From contig JBELIU010000077.1 in assembly GCA_042090735.1 (NCBI GenBank), positions 1 through 11,231 on the forward strand: a stretch of DNA of 11,231 nt. Direction: 5' to 3'. Source of the stretch: Novosphingopyxis sp042090735. GTDB lineage: Bacteria; Pseudomonadota; Alphaproteobacteria; Sphingomonadales; Sphingomonadaceae. Position 1 is the first letter of the stretch. Every line of letters begins with the position of its first letter. Under the pieces are notes generated by a model, which searched no databases, was not told where the DNA came from, and was given only the letters and a program-made list of their open reading frames with translations. Positions 5,837 to 11,231 of this stretch are shown here, piece after piece. The translations under genes were made by a program, and so were the position numbers.

Positions 5837-6657
5837 GCGCCCAGCTTTTCGAACAGCGCGTCCTGGCCTTCTTCCGGTGCGGGCTGGCCGAAAAACAGTT
5901 CGAAGGCGAAGGCGGCCTGCGCCACCAGCATGGAAAGGCCGTCCACCGTCTCCAGATCGCGGTCCGCCGCCTGACGCAGCAATGCGGTCTCGACCGGCTT
6001 GTAAACGAGATCGTAGACAAGCGCGCCGCGCTTCAGCGGATCGAGATCCAGCTCGAGCGCTTCCTGCCCCGCCATGCCGAGCGGGCTGGCATTGACCAGA
6101 AGATGCGCGGGCGGAAGCTTCGCATCGAAACCCTGCACCCCGCCCTTCAGGCCGAAATGCGCCAGGAGTCCCATGGCCTTGAGGCCGCTGCGCGCGACCA
6201 TCGTCACCTCGCCGATGCCGCCCCTGGCGAGCGCGAACAGCACCGCGCGCGCGGCGCCGCCCGAACCCACGACAACGGCATGACGGCCGCTCCAGTTGCG
6301 CGTATCGATGGGCGCCCAGAAGCCCGCGGCATCGGTGTTCGTGCCGGTAAGCTTGCCATTTTCGCCGCGAAACACGGTGTTGATCGCACCGATGCTGTCC
6401 CGCACGTCGCCCGGATCGGCAACATGATCGAGCGCGGCGATCTTGTGCGGAATGGTGACGTTGCAACCCATCCAGTCGGGATCGTCGGCCCGATCGGCGA
6501 AATAATCCGCCAACTCGTCCGCCGTCACATGCGCCGTCCGATAATCTGCATCGATGCCGAGCTTCTTCAGCCAGAATCGGTGGATCATGGGCGATTTGCT
6601 ATGGGCGACCGGATCGCCGATCACCTCGGCATAGGGCTGGCCGGTAATGGTTTTCAT
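5833..6657 (-). CDS. aroE: Shikimate dehydrogenase (NADP+)
   Basis: A 274-residue enzyme that reduces 3-dehydroshikimate to shikimate with NADPH in the chorismate pathway. Substrate-site residues are visible: AHSKSPMIH (S20 and S22), N66 in GCNVTIPHK, the catalytic K72, N93 in AINTV and D109 in GTNTDAAGF. The NADP-binding Rossmann loop is VVGSGGAARA (130-138). The C-terminal VDGLSMLVAQAAFAFELFFG carries the conserved Gln247. Length is typical. The start ATG at 6657 overlaps the maf stop as ATGA (6654-6657), and the end overlaps the coaE GTG start, so the gene is locked between two coupled neighbours. Confidence 0.96.
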   Translation of the reverse strand: MKTITGQPYAEVIGDPVAHSKSPMIHRFWLKKLGIDADYRTAHVTADELADYFADRADDPDWMGCNVTIPHKIAALDHVADPGDVRDSIGAINTVFRGENGKLTGTNTDAAGFWAPIDTRNWSGRHAVVVGSGGAARAVLFALARGGIGEVTMVARSGLKAMGLLAHFGLKGGVQGFDAKLPPAHLLVNASPLGMAGQEALELDLDPLKRGALVYDLVYKPVETALLRQAADRDLETVDGLSMLVAQAAFAFELFFGQPAPEEGQDALFEKLGA

Positions 6658-7247
6658 GACGGCATGACTTTCCGGTCGCGAAGAAATTGAAGGAGCGGCA
6701 GCAGCGGCAGGCCCAGAATCGCGAAATGGCTGCCCTCGACCCGGGTGAACAGTTGCGCGCCCCTGCCTTCATATTCGAAACAGCCGCTGGTGTGGCGGAT
6801 CGATTCCCATTCCGCATCCACATAGGACGCGATGAAATCGGGCGAGAGCGTCCGCACATGCAGCGTGGCGGTTTCCACATGGCGCCAGACGGGCGCGCCG
6901 CCTTCCACGACCACAGCGGCGCTGTGGAGGCGGTGGGTGCCGGCGGACATGGCGGCAAGCTGCTCGCGCGCGGCCTGCGGGCTCTCCGGCTTGTCCAGCC
7001 GCTCGCCGCTTGCCAGCTCCAGCATCGAGTCCGCGCCCAGCACCAGCCTATCGGGCGAAGCCTGCGAGCCCCGCAGCGCCTTGGCCTCGGCCAGAGCGTC
7101 GGCCTGATCGCGCGGTTTCAGGTGCGACAAGGCTTCCTTCAGCGCGTCCTCGTCGACGCGTGCGGGCTTCACCTCGAACGGAGCGCCGGCGGATTCCAGC
7201 ATTTGCCGCCGGATCGCACTGCCCGAGGCAAGGACGAGCGCGCTCAT
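6654..7247 (-). CDS. maf: Maf family nucleotide pyrophosphatase (YceF-like)
   Basis: A 197-residue Maf/HAM1-fold enzyme. Such enzymes hydrolyse non-canonical or specific NTPs to NMP and pyrophosphate, acting as house-cleaning enzymes and, in some bacteria, as septum inhibitors. Visible elements are LASGSAIRRQML at 6-17 (the usual S-P-R-R is here S-A-I-R-R), the acidic catalytic D73 in VLGADSML, K86 in RLDKPES, and the C-terminal GCFEYEGRGAQLF and EGSHFAILGLPL. Subfamily (dTTP/UTP versus 7-methyl-GTP) cannot be settled by eye; the S-A-I-R-R variation leans away from the canonical YhdE type. It starts 13 nt after the ppsR stop with a poor ribosome site, and overlaps aroE by 4 nt. Confidence 0.92.
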   Translation of the reverse strand: MSALVLASGSAIRRQMLESAGAPFEVKPARVDEDALKEALSHLKPRDQADALAEAKALRGSQASPDRLVLGADSMLELASGERLDKPESPQAAREQLAAMSAGTHRLHSAAVVVEGGAPVWRHVETATLHVRTLSPDFIASYVDAEWESIRHTSGCFEYEGRGAQLFTRVEGSHFAILGLPLLPLLQFLRDRKVMPS

Positions 7248-7260
7248 ATGATATTCCGCG

Positions 7261-8100
7261 TCATATGATGTTTCCCTGGCGCTTGCGGCCGGACAGCTCG
7301 CGATCGTTAGCCAGATTGATGATCGCCGCCGCGGTCTCCTCGATCGAGCGGCGGGTCACGTCGATCACCGGCCAGCCGCGATCGGCGAATATCCGCCGCG
7401 CGAACTTCACCTCTGCCTGCACCTTGTCCCCCTCCACATAATCGGTCTCGGGCGACTGGTTGAGCGACAGGAGCCGGTTGCGCCGGATCTGCACCAGCCG
7501 GTCCGCGCTGGTGGTGAGGCCGACGATCAGCGGATTGCGCAGCTGGTACAGCGTCTCGGGCGGGGGCGATTCCACCACGATCGGAATGTTCGCGGTCTTG
7601 TACCCGCGATTGGCGAGATAGATGCTGGTCGGCGTCTTGGACGTGCGCGAAACGCCGGCGAGGAGGATATCCGCCTCTTCCCAACCTTCCTGCAGAAGCC
7701 CGTCATCATGCGCGATGGTGAACTGGATCGCCTCGACCCGCGCGAAATAGGCGGCATCCAGGCTGTGCTGGCGGCCCGGCCGCGCCTTGGCTTCCTGCCC
7801 GAACATGTCGGACAGCGCGTCGGTGACCGCATCGAGCGCGGGCACGGCGGGCAGGCCCAGCGCGCGGCAGCGGTTTTCCAGCTTGCGCCGCGTCTCCGAA
7901 TTCACGAGCGTGAACAGCACCATGCCGGGATTTTCGGCGACATCGTCCAGGATGCGTTCCAGATGCACGTCGGATCGCACCATCGGCCAGAAATGCTTCA
8001 CCACGTCGACTTCATCGAACTGGGCCAGAGCGGCCTTTACGATATTGTCGAGCGTCTCGCCGGTGGAGTCGGAAAGCAGGTGCAGGTGGAAGCGGTCCAT
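7261..8100 (-). CDS. ppsR: PEP synthase / pyruvate phosphate dikinase regulatory protein (kinase-pyrophosphorylase)
   Basis: A 279-residue PSRP (formerly DUF299) family member. These bifunctional enzymes inactivate PEP synthase or pyruvate phosphate dikinase by ADP-dependent phosphorylation of a threonine and reactivate it by phosphate-dependent removal giving pyrophosphate. Visible are HLLSDSTGETL (7-17), the P-loop-like GVSRTSKTPTSIYLAN (149-164) that binds nucleotide, PIVVESPPP, LIVGLTTSADRLVQIR, and the conserved C-terminal YVEGDKVQAEV and GWPVIDVTRRSIEETAA. The symbol follows the E. coli homologue and is not the photosynthesis repressor of the same name. It is the first leftward gene beside the proposed origin; its homologue in Caulobacter (gene 0001) flanks Cori in the same way. 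Regulation from the origin-region promoter is inferred. The ribosome site is weak. Confidence 0.94.
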   Translation of the reverse strand: MDRFHLHLLSDSTGETLDNIVKAALAQFDEVDVVKHFWPMVRSDVHLERILDDVAENPGMVLFTLVNSETRRKLENRCRALGLPAVPALDAVTDALSDMFGQEAKARPGRQHSLDAAYFARVEAIQFTIAHDDGLLQEGWEEADILLAGVSRTSKTPTSIYLANRGYKTANIPIVVESPPPETLYQLRNPLIVGLTTSADRLVQIRRNRLLSLNQSPETDYVEGDKVQAEVKFARRIFADRGWPVIDVTRRSIEETAAAIINLANDRELSGRKRQGNII

Positions 8101-8123
8101 GCCGTACAGCTTTGTTGGGAGCC

Positions 8124-8132
8124 GGTGGATAA
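8124..8132 (-). promoter_or_regulatory. DnaA-box-like site
   Basis: The minus strand reads TTATCCACC, eight of nine positions of TTATCCACA. It lies 24 bp from the ppsR start. The core CGGTGGATA recurs at 8312-8320 in a weaker box. Confidence 0.6.
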
Positions 8133-8203
8133 ATCAAGGGATAGCGCCGGGGATCCTTTTGCCTGCGGACAAAGACCGAAACCAGAGTCGATTCGCCCAG
8201 CAA

Positions 8204-8212
8204 TCATCCACA
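8204..8212 (+). promoter_or_regulatory. DnaA-box-like site (resembles Caulobacter G-box)
   Basis: Reads TCATCCACA, eight of nine positions of TTATCCACA, and one base from the Caulobacter moderate-affinity G-box TGATCCACA. It is central in the proposed origin, between the GANTC pairs. Confidence 0.65.
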
Positions 8213-8235
8213 GCCTGGCTATTGTTTCCGCAGCC

Positions 8236-8244
8236 TGTTGATAA
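8236..8244 (-). promoter_or_regulatory. DnaA-box-like site
   Basis: The minus strand reads TTATCAACA, eight of nine positions of TTATCCACA, on the opposite strand to the 8204 box and 23 bp away from it. Confidence 0.55.
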
Positions 8245-8360
8245 CGGGCAACTCCTTGCGCGAATCCATGGCGGAGTCGCGCAGCGATGGGAGTCAATCT
8301 GTTGGCAAAGGCGGTGGATAGACCTAGTACGGCGCTTGTCCACGGCCCAACTCCCATCAA

Positions 8361-8390
8361 CAATCTCTCTTTTAAATATATAAGGATTTA
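8361..8390. other. AT-rich candidate duplex-unwinding element
   Basis: Thirty bases at 80% A+T, including TTTTAAATATATAAGG without interruption, stand out in a very GC-rich window. They directly precede hemE. In an origin this would be the melting region; it could also, or instead, contain the hemE -10 region. Its placement at one edge of the DnaA-box array is the usual arrangement. Confidence 0.6.
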
Positions 8391-8398
8391 GGAAGCCC

Positions 8399-9448
8399 AT
8401 GACCGGCGGTCCCGAACAGCCTGCGATCGACAAGCCCCTGCTCGCCGTATTGCGCGGCGAACGCCGGGATCCGCCGCCCGTCTGGCTCATGCGTCAGGCC
8501 GGCCGCTATCTGGCCGAATATCGCGCGCTACGGGCGGAAAAGGGCGGCTTCCTCGATCTGGTCTACGATAGCGCGGCGGCGGCCGAGGTGACCTTGCAGC
8601 CGATCCGTCGCTTCGGTTTCAACGGGGCCATCCTGTTTTCCGATATTCTGATTATCCCGCATGCGCTGGGGCAGGATCTGCAGTTCGTGAAGGGTGAGGG
8701 GCCGCGCCTCTCGCCCATCCTCGCCGACCATGACCTGGCCGAACTGACGCCCGATTTCACGCGCTTCGACCCGATTTACGAGACTGTGCGCCGGGTGAAG
8801 GCGGAGCTGCCCGCCGACGTTACCATGCTGGGCTTCGCAGGCAGTCCCTGGACGGTCGCAACCTACATGGTGGCGGGCGAGGGGAGCCGGGATCAGGCGA
8901 CCGCCCGCCGCATGGCCTATGGCGAACCGGAGCGCTTCGGTGCCCTCATCGATCGGCTGGTCGACGTCAGCATCGAATATCTGAGCGGCCAGATCGAGGC
9001 GGGCGCGGATGCGGTGCAGCTGTTCGACAGCTGGGCCGGCTCGCTCAGCCCCGCACAGTTCGATCGCTGGGTGATCGCACCCAACCGCGCCATCGTGGAG
9101 GGCGTGCGTGCCCGCCATCCGGATACGCCGATCATCGGTTTCCCCAAGGGCGCAGGCGGCAAACTGGCGGCCTATGCCGAAGGGACGGCTGTGGATGCCT
9201 TGGGGCTGGACGAGACGGTCGATCCGGTCTGGGCCAATGCGGTGCTGCCCGAAGGCCTGCCGGTGCAGGGCAATCTCGATCCGCTGGCCCTGATTGCCGG
9301 CGGGACCGAGCTGGAGCACGCGGTCACGGTGATCCGCGACGCCTTTCCCGATCGTCCGCATATCTTCAATCTGGGCCACGGCATCCTGCCCGACACCCCG
9401 ATCGATCATGTCGGGAAATTGCTTGGGATGCTCGGCCGAAACGCCTAA
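8399..9448 (+). CDS. hemE: Uroporphyrinogen III decarboxylase
   Basis: A 349-residue cytosolic enzyme that removes four acetate carboxyls from uroporphyrinogen III to give coproporphyrinogen III in heme synthesis. Signatures are visible: WLMRQAGRYL (29-38) with substrate-binding arginines, the catalytic Asp82 in ILFSDILIIP, GFAGSPWTVATYM (145-157, with the conserved Tyr156), QLFDSWAG (207-214) with Ser211, and the terminal NLGHGILPDTP with His327. Length is normal. The start ATG at 8399 has AGGAAG 3 nt upstream and AAGGA 12 nt upstream, neither ideally spaced. It is the first rightward gene beside the proposed origin and leads a tight pair with hemJ. In Caulobacter hemE also borders the origin, and its promoter overlaps origin function there. 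Confidence 0.97.
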   Translation: MTGGPEQPAIDKPLLAVLRGERRDPPPVWLMRQAGRYLAEYRALRAEKGGFLDLVYDSAAAAEVTLQPIRRFGFNGAILFSDILIIPHALGQDLQFVKGEGPRLSPILADHDLAELTPDFTRFDPIYETVRRVKAELPADVTMLGFAGSPWTVATYMVAGEGSRDQATARRMAYGEPERFGALIDRLVDVSIEYLSGQIEAGADAVQLFDSWAGSLSPAQFDRWVIAPNRAIVEGVRARHPDTPIIGFPKGAGGKLAAYAEGTAVDALGLDETVDPVWANAVLPEGLPVQGNLDPLALIAGGTELEHAVTVIRDAFPDRPHIFNLGHGILPDTPIDHVGKLLGMLGRNA

Positions 9449-9457
9449 ACGGACGGA

Positions 9458-9898
9458 ATGGAAACGCTCTCGGTGCTCTATCTCTGGCTGAAGGCCGCGC
9501 ACATAATTTTCGTGATTTTCTGGATGGCCGGGCTGTTCATGCTGCCCCGGCTGTACGTCTATCATCAGGAAGCGGCACCGGGCTCCGAAGAGGCCGAAAA
9601 GTTTGCAGATCGGGAGCGCAAGCTCATCAAGATCATCCTCAACCCATCGATGATCCTGGTCTGGATTCTGGGCATCACTCTGGCGGTGACGATCCAGGCC
9701 TGGTCGATGGGCTGGTTCAGCGCGAAAGTCCTCCTGGTGCTTGGCCTGTCCGGTTATCACGGCTATCTGATCGCCTATGGCAAGAAGCTGGCGCGCGGAG
9801 AGCGGCCGCTGACCGGCAAGGCGCTGAGATTATTGAACGAAGTGCCCGCAATCGTCATTGCGATCGTCGTGGTGCTGGTGATCGTCAAACCGTTCTGA
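9458..9898 (+). CDS. hemJ: Protoporphyrinogen IX oxidase, HemJ type
   Basis: A 146-residue integral membrane protein of the HemJ (UPF0093) family, which oxidises protoporphyrinogen IX to protoporphyrin IX, the penultimate step of heme synthesis, in bacteria without HemG or HemY. About four membrane helices are visible (about 8-29, 60-80, 86-105, 127-144). The family's conserved first-helix histidine is His15 in LKAAHIIFVIFWMAGLF, and the RLYVYH element follows with His36. Other hallmarks are NPSMILVWILG, SGYHGYLIAYGKKLARG and RLLNEVPA. It begins 9 nt after hemE with GGACGGA abutting the ATG, so the two are almost certainly one operon in the same pathway. Length matches the family. Confidence 0.93.
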   Translation: METLSVLYLWLKAAHIIFVIFWMAGLFMLPRLYVYHQEAAPGSEEAEKFADRERKLIKIILNPSMILVWILGITLAVTIQAWSMGWFSAKVLLVLGLSGYHGYLIAYGKKLARGERPLTGKALRLLNEVPAIVIAIVVVLVIVKPF

Positions 9899-10119
9899 TC
9901 GCTGACGTCCACGGCAGGGCGGGCAGGTCCGCTCAAGGACTGTCGTCTGTCCTACACCGAGGTTCTTAGCCTAGGATGGCGGAGCTCTTTCCCATCGTCC
10001 GACAAGAATTCCAGGCGCTTCGCGCCGCGCTCGCATAGCCCGCTTTCTACGGGATGAAATAGGGGGCGCGTATGCGGACCCTTGCGACTTTCCGGTGGTG
10101 CCCATCGCGACAGCGCCGA

Positions 10120-10148
10120 TTGACAGCCCCCGCAGCACACCGTAAATC
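10120..10148 (+). promoter_or_regulatory. Candidate sigma-70 promoter for rho
   Basis: A perfect -35 TTGACA (10120-10125), a 17-bp spacer, and a poor -10 TAAATC (10143-10148). A start near 10155 would give a leader of about 110 nt before the rho ATG. Only the -35 is strong. Confidence 0.35.
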
Positions 10149-10251
10149 GGAAGCGAACGGTCCGTCCGGGCCTCCTCATTCGTGCGCATGGCTTTCTTGC
10201 CGATCTCCGCGCCCGCAATTTTCCAGCATCAACAACGCCCCGCATCGCGAC

Positions 10252-10260
10252 GGGAATGGA
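10252..10260 (+). promoter_or_regulatory. Ribosome binding site of rho
   Basis: GGGAATGGA ends 7 nt before ATG 10268. It overlaps the alternative ATG at 10256, which would have no usable spacing to this site, so 10268 is the preferred start. Confidence 0.5.
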
Positions 10261-10267
10261 TTTTTAT

Positions 10268-11231
10268 ATGCATCTTCAGGAACTCAAGGACACCGCGCCC
10301 GCCGAACTGGTTTCGATGGCCGAGGAAATGGGCGTCGAAGGCGCCAGCACGCTGCGCAAGCAGGACCTCATGTTCGCCATCCTCAAGGAATGCGCGGACG
10401 ATGGTGAGGAGATCCTGGGCCTCGGCACCATCGAGGTGCTGGCCGATGGTTTCGGCTTCCTGCGCAGCCCGGAGGCGAACTATCTTGCCGGGCCGGACGA
10501 TATCTACGTCTCGCCCAATATGGTCCGGCAGTTCGGCCTGCGCACCGGCGACACCGTGGAAGGCGAAATCCGCGCCCCGCGCGATGGCGAGCGCTATTTC
10601 GCGCTGACCAAGGTGATGAAGGTCAATTTCGACGATCCGGATGCGGTCCGCCACCGCGTCAACTTCGACAACCTCACGCCGCTTTATCCCGACAGCAAGC
10701 TGACGCTCGACAATGTCGATCCGACGGTGAAGGACAAGAGCGCGCGGGTCATCGACATCATCTCACCGCAGGGCAAGGGCCAGCGCGCGTTGATCGTCGC
10801 GCCGCCGCGGACGGGTAAGACCGTTCTGCTCCAGAACATTGCCAAGGCGATCACGGACAATCATCCGGAGGTGTACCTGCTGGTCTTGCTCATCGACGAG
10901 CGGCCCGAGGAAGTCACCGACATGCAGCGCTCGGTAAATGGTGAGGTGATCAGCTCCACCTTCGACGAGCCCGCCAACCGCCACGTCCAGGTTGCCGAGA
11001 TGGTGATCGAAAAAGCCAAGCGTCTGGTCGAGCACAAGAAGGACGTCGTGATCCTGCTCGATTCCATCACGCGCCTTGGCCGTGCCTACAACACGGTGGT
11101 GCCCAGCTCAGGCAAGGTGCTGACGGGCGGTGTCGATGCCAACGCCCTGCAGCGTCCCAAGCGCTTCTTCGGTGCCGCGCGCAATATCGAGGAGGGCGGC
11201 TCGCTCTCCATCATCGCCACCGCGCTGATCG
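10268..11231 (+). CDS. rho: Transcription termination factor Rho (partial, C-terminus off window)
   Basis: 321 residues are visible of an expected roughly 420. Rho is a hexameric RNA helicase that terminates transcription and silences foreign and antisense RNA. Domains in order: N-terminal helix bundle (1-46, MHLQELKDTAPAEL...STLRKQDLMFAILK); cold-shock-like RNA-binding domain (about 50-118) with RNP1 DGFGFLR at 60-66; ATPase core with Walker A APPRTGKT (178-185, Lys184); ERPEEVTDMQR (211-221); Walker B VILLDSITR with Asp265; and the Q-loop PSSGKVLTGGVDANALQRPKRFFGAARNIEEGG in two pieces. The core lines up with E. coli numbering, and there is no large insertion in the N-terminal part. The start is ATG 10268 rather than 10256, based on family start and ribosome site. 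The missing end should hold the R-loop and arginine finger. Confidence 0.97.
   Translation, partial: MHLQELKDTAPAELVSMAEEMGVEGASTLRKQDLMFAILKECADDGEEILGLGTIEVLADGFGFLRSPEANYLAGPDDIYVSPNMVRQFGLRTGDTVEGEIRAPRDGERYFALTKVMKVNFDDPDAVRHRVNFDNLTPLYPDSKLTLDNVDPTVKDKSARVIDIISPQGKGQRALIVAPPRTGKTVLLQNIAKAITDNHPEVYLLVLLIDERPEEVTDMQRSVNGEVISSTFDEPANRHVQVAEMVIEKAKRLVEHKKDVVILLDSITRLGRAYNTVVPSSGKVLTGGVDANALQRPKRFFGAARNIEEGGSLSIIATALI

Larger units (their letters stand above)
8185..8295. promoter_or_regulatory. Cluster of five GANTC (CcrM-type) methylation sites
   Basis: GAGTC 8185-8189, GATTC 8190-8194 (abutting), GAATC 8262-8266, GAGTC 8274-8278 and GAGTC 8291-8295. Random expectation at even base composition is about one per 256 bp. 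GANTC is the target of the cell-cycle adenine methyltransferase CcrM of alphaproteobacteria. Methylation here is inferred; the sites are read directly. Confidence 0.7.
8101..8398. other. Probable chromosomal replication origin (oriC) between ppsR and hemE
   Basis: This is the 298-bp gap between the divergent ppsR and hemE genes, the location of Cori in Caulobacter. Seen in the sequence: DnaA-box-like 9-mers against TTATCCACA at 8124-8132 (-, 8/9), 8204-8212 (+, 8/9), 8236-8244 (-, 8/9), and weaker 7/9 copies at 8164-8172 (-), 8313-8321 (-) and 8336-8344 (+). Five GANTC methylation sites lie at 8185-8295, and an AT-rich stretch at 8361-8390. Two one-mismatch matches to the IHF consensus occur at 8132-8144 and 8292-8304. 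The 9-mer CGGTGGATA is directly repeated at 8123 and 8312. The region must also hold the hemE and ppsR promoters; no clear sigma-70 pair was found. Origin function is inferred from synteny plus motifs. The true origin may extend into hemE or ppsR. Confidence 0.8.
9899..10267 (+). other. 369-bp hemJ-rho gap, probable rho leader
   Basis: No convincing gene was found on either strand; the short open frames here have no recognisable motifs. It contains a short GGCGC-TTC-GCGCC hairpin at 10014-10026, a weak hairpin at 10159-10172 and a candidate promoter at 10120-10148. Rho genes in several bacteria have long leaders through which Rho represses its own transcription; that is a plausible role here, not shown. 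No strong terminator for hemE-hemJ was seen. Confidence 0.5.

Noticed and set aside
5837..6466. N-terminal extension of coaE by over 200 residues
   Set aside because: The extension overlaps aroE in another frame, is Arg/Ala-rich and matches no domain; the GTG at 5836 gives the normal family length.
8367..8390. CtrA binding sites (TTAA-N7-TTAA) in the origin, as in Caulobacter Cori
   Set aside because: Only one TTAA (8372-8375) occurs, with no partner at 7-nt spacing on either side.
8528..9760. A 410-residue minus-strand frame antisense to hemE and hemJ
   Set aside because: It is an artefact of high GC; hemE and hemJ are certain on the plus strand, and the frame has no recognisable domain.
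9952..10245. A minus-strand gene in the hemJ-rho gap (97-residue frame)
   Set aside because: It is Arg/Pro-rich with no motif and no ribosome site, opposite to replication direction; it looks like GC-driven open frame.
10256..10267. Upstream ATG start for rho at 10256
   Set aside because: There is no usable ribosome-site spacing, and the family start corresponds to MHLQELK at 10268.
1..11231. Mobile element, prophage, CRISPR or tRNA/rRNA gene
   Set aside because: No transposase or phage genes, no regularly spaced repeats and no tRNA-like folds were seen; the content is conserved housekeeping sequence.

Overview
The window is high-GC and densely coded. Its protein families and gene order point to an alphaproteobacterium, most likely of the order Sphingomonadales; the order-level assignment is inference from general resemblance. 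No mobile element, CRISPR array, rRNA or tRNA was seen. The set is mostly housekeeping chromosome, and the most notable part is a probable chromosomal replication origin at 8101-8398.

Layout. Left edge (1-1600): a partial SCO-type copper chaperone lipoprotein (-), a secreted ankyrin-repeat protein (+, the only rightward gene left of the origin), and mmcB (-), a DNA-damage-tolerance nuclease-fold protein with a perfect alphaproteobacterial LexA box just upstream. 1604-2329: a secreted SleB-type cell wall hydrolase (-). 2505-8100: nine tightly packed leftward genes. In transcription order they are ppsR (PEP synthase/PPDK regulator), maf, aroE, coaE, dnaQ, hpf, ptsN, a PaaI-type thioesterase and a DUF1491 gene. 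Several pairs overlap by 4 nt (maf/aroE, aroE/coaE, thioesterase/DUF1491). A stem-loop separates dnaQ from hpf and a stronger one separates hpf from ptsN.

8101-8398 is the divergent gap between ppsR and hemE. It holds several DnaA-box-like 9-mers, five GANTC (CcrM-type) methylation sites within 111 bp, and an AT-rich stretch against hemE. In Caulobacter crescentus the origin (Cori) lies between hemE and the homologous kinase/phosphorylase gene, which is followed by maf, aroE, coaE and dnaQ, so the layout here matches that locus. Nearly all genes in the window run away from this gap, as expected for co-orientation with replication.

Right of the gap (8399-11231): hemE and hemJ, two late steps of heme synthesis, form a tight pair. 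A 369-bp leader-like gap with a candidate promoter follows, then rho, which is cut by the right edge about 100 residues before its expected end.

The sequence links several processes around one probable origin: replication fidelity (dnaQ), damage tolerance (mmcB, SOS box), growth-state control (hpf, ptsN, ppsR), CoA and shikimate metabolism, heme supply and transcription termination.
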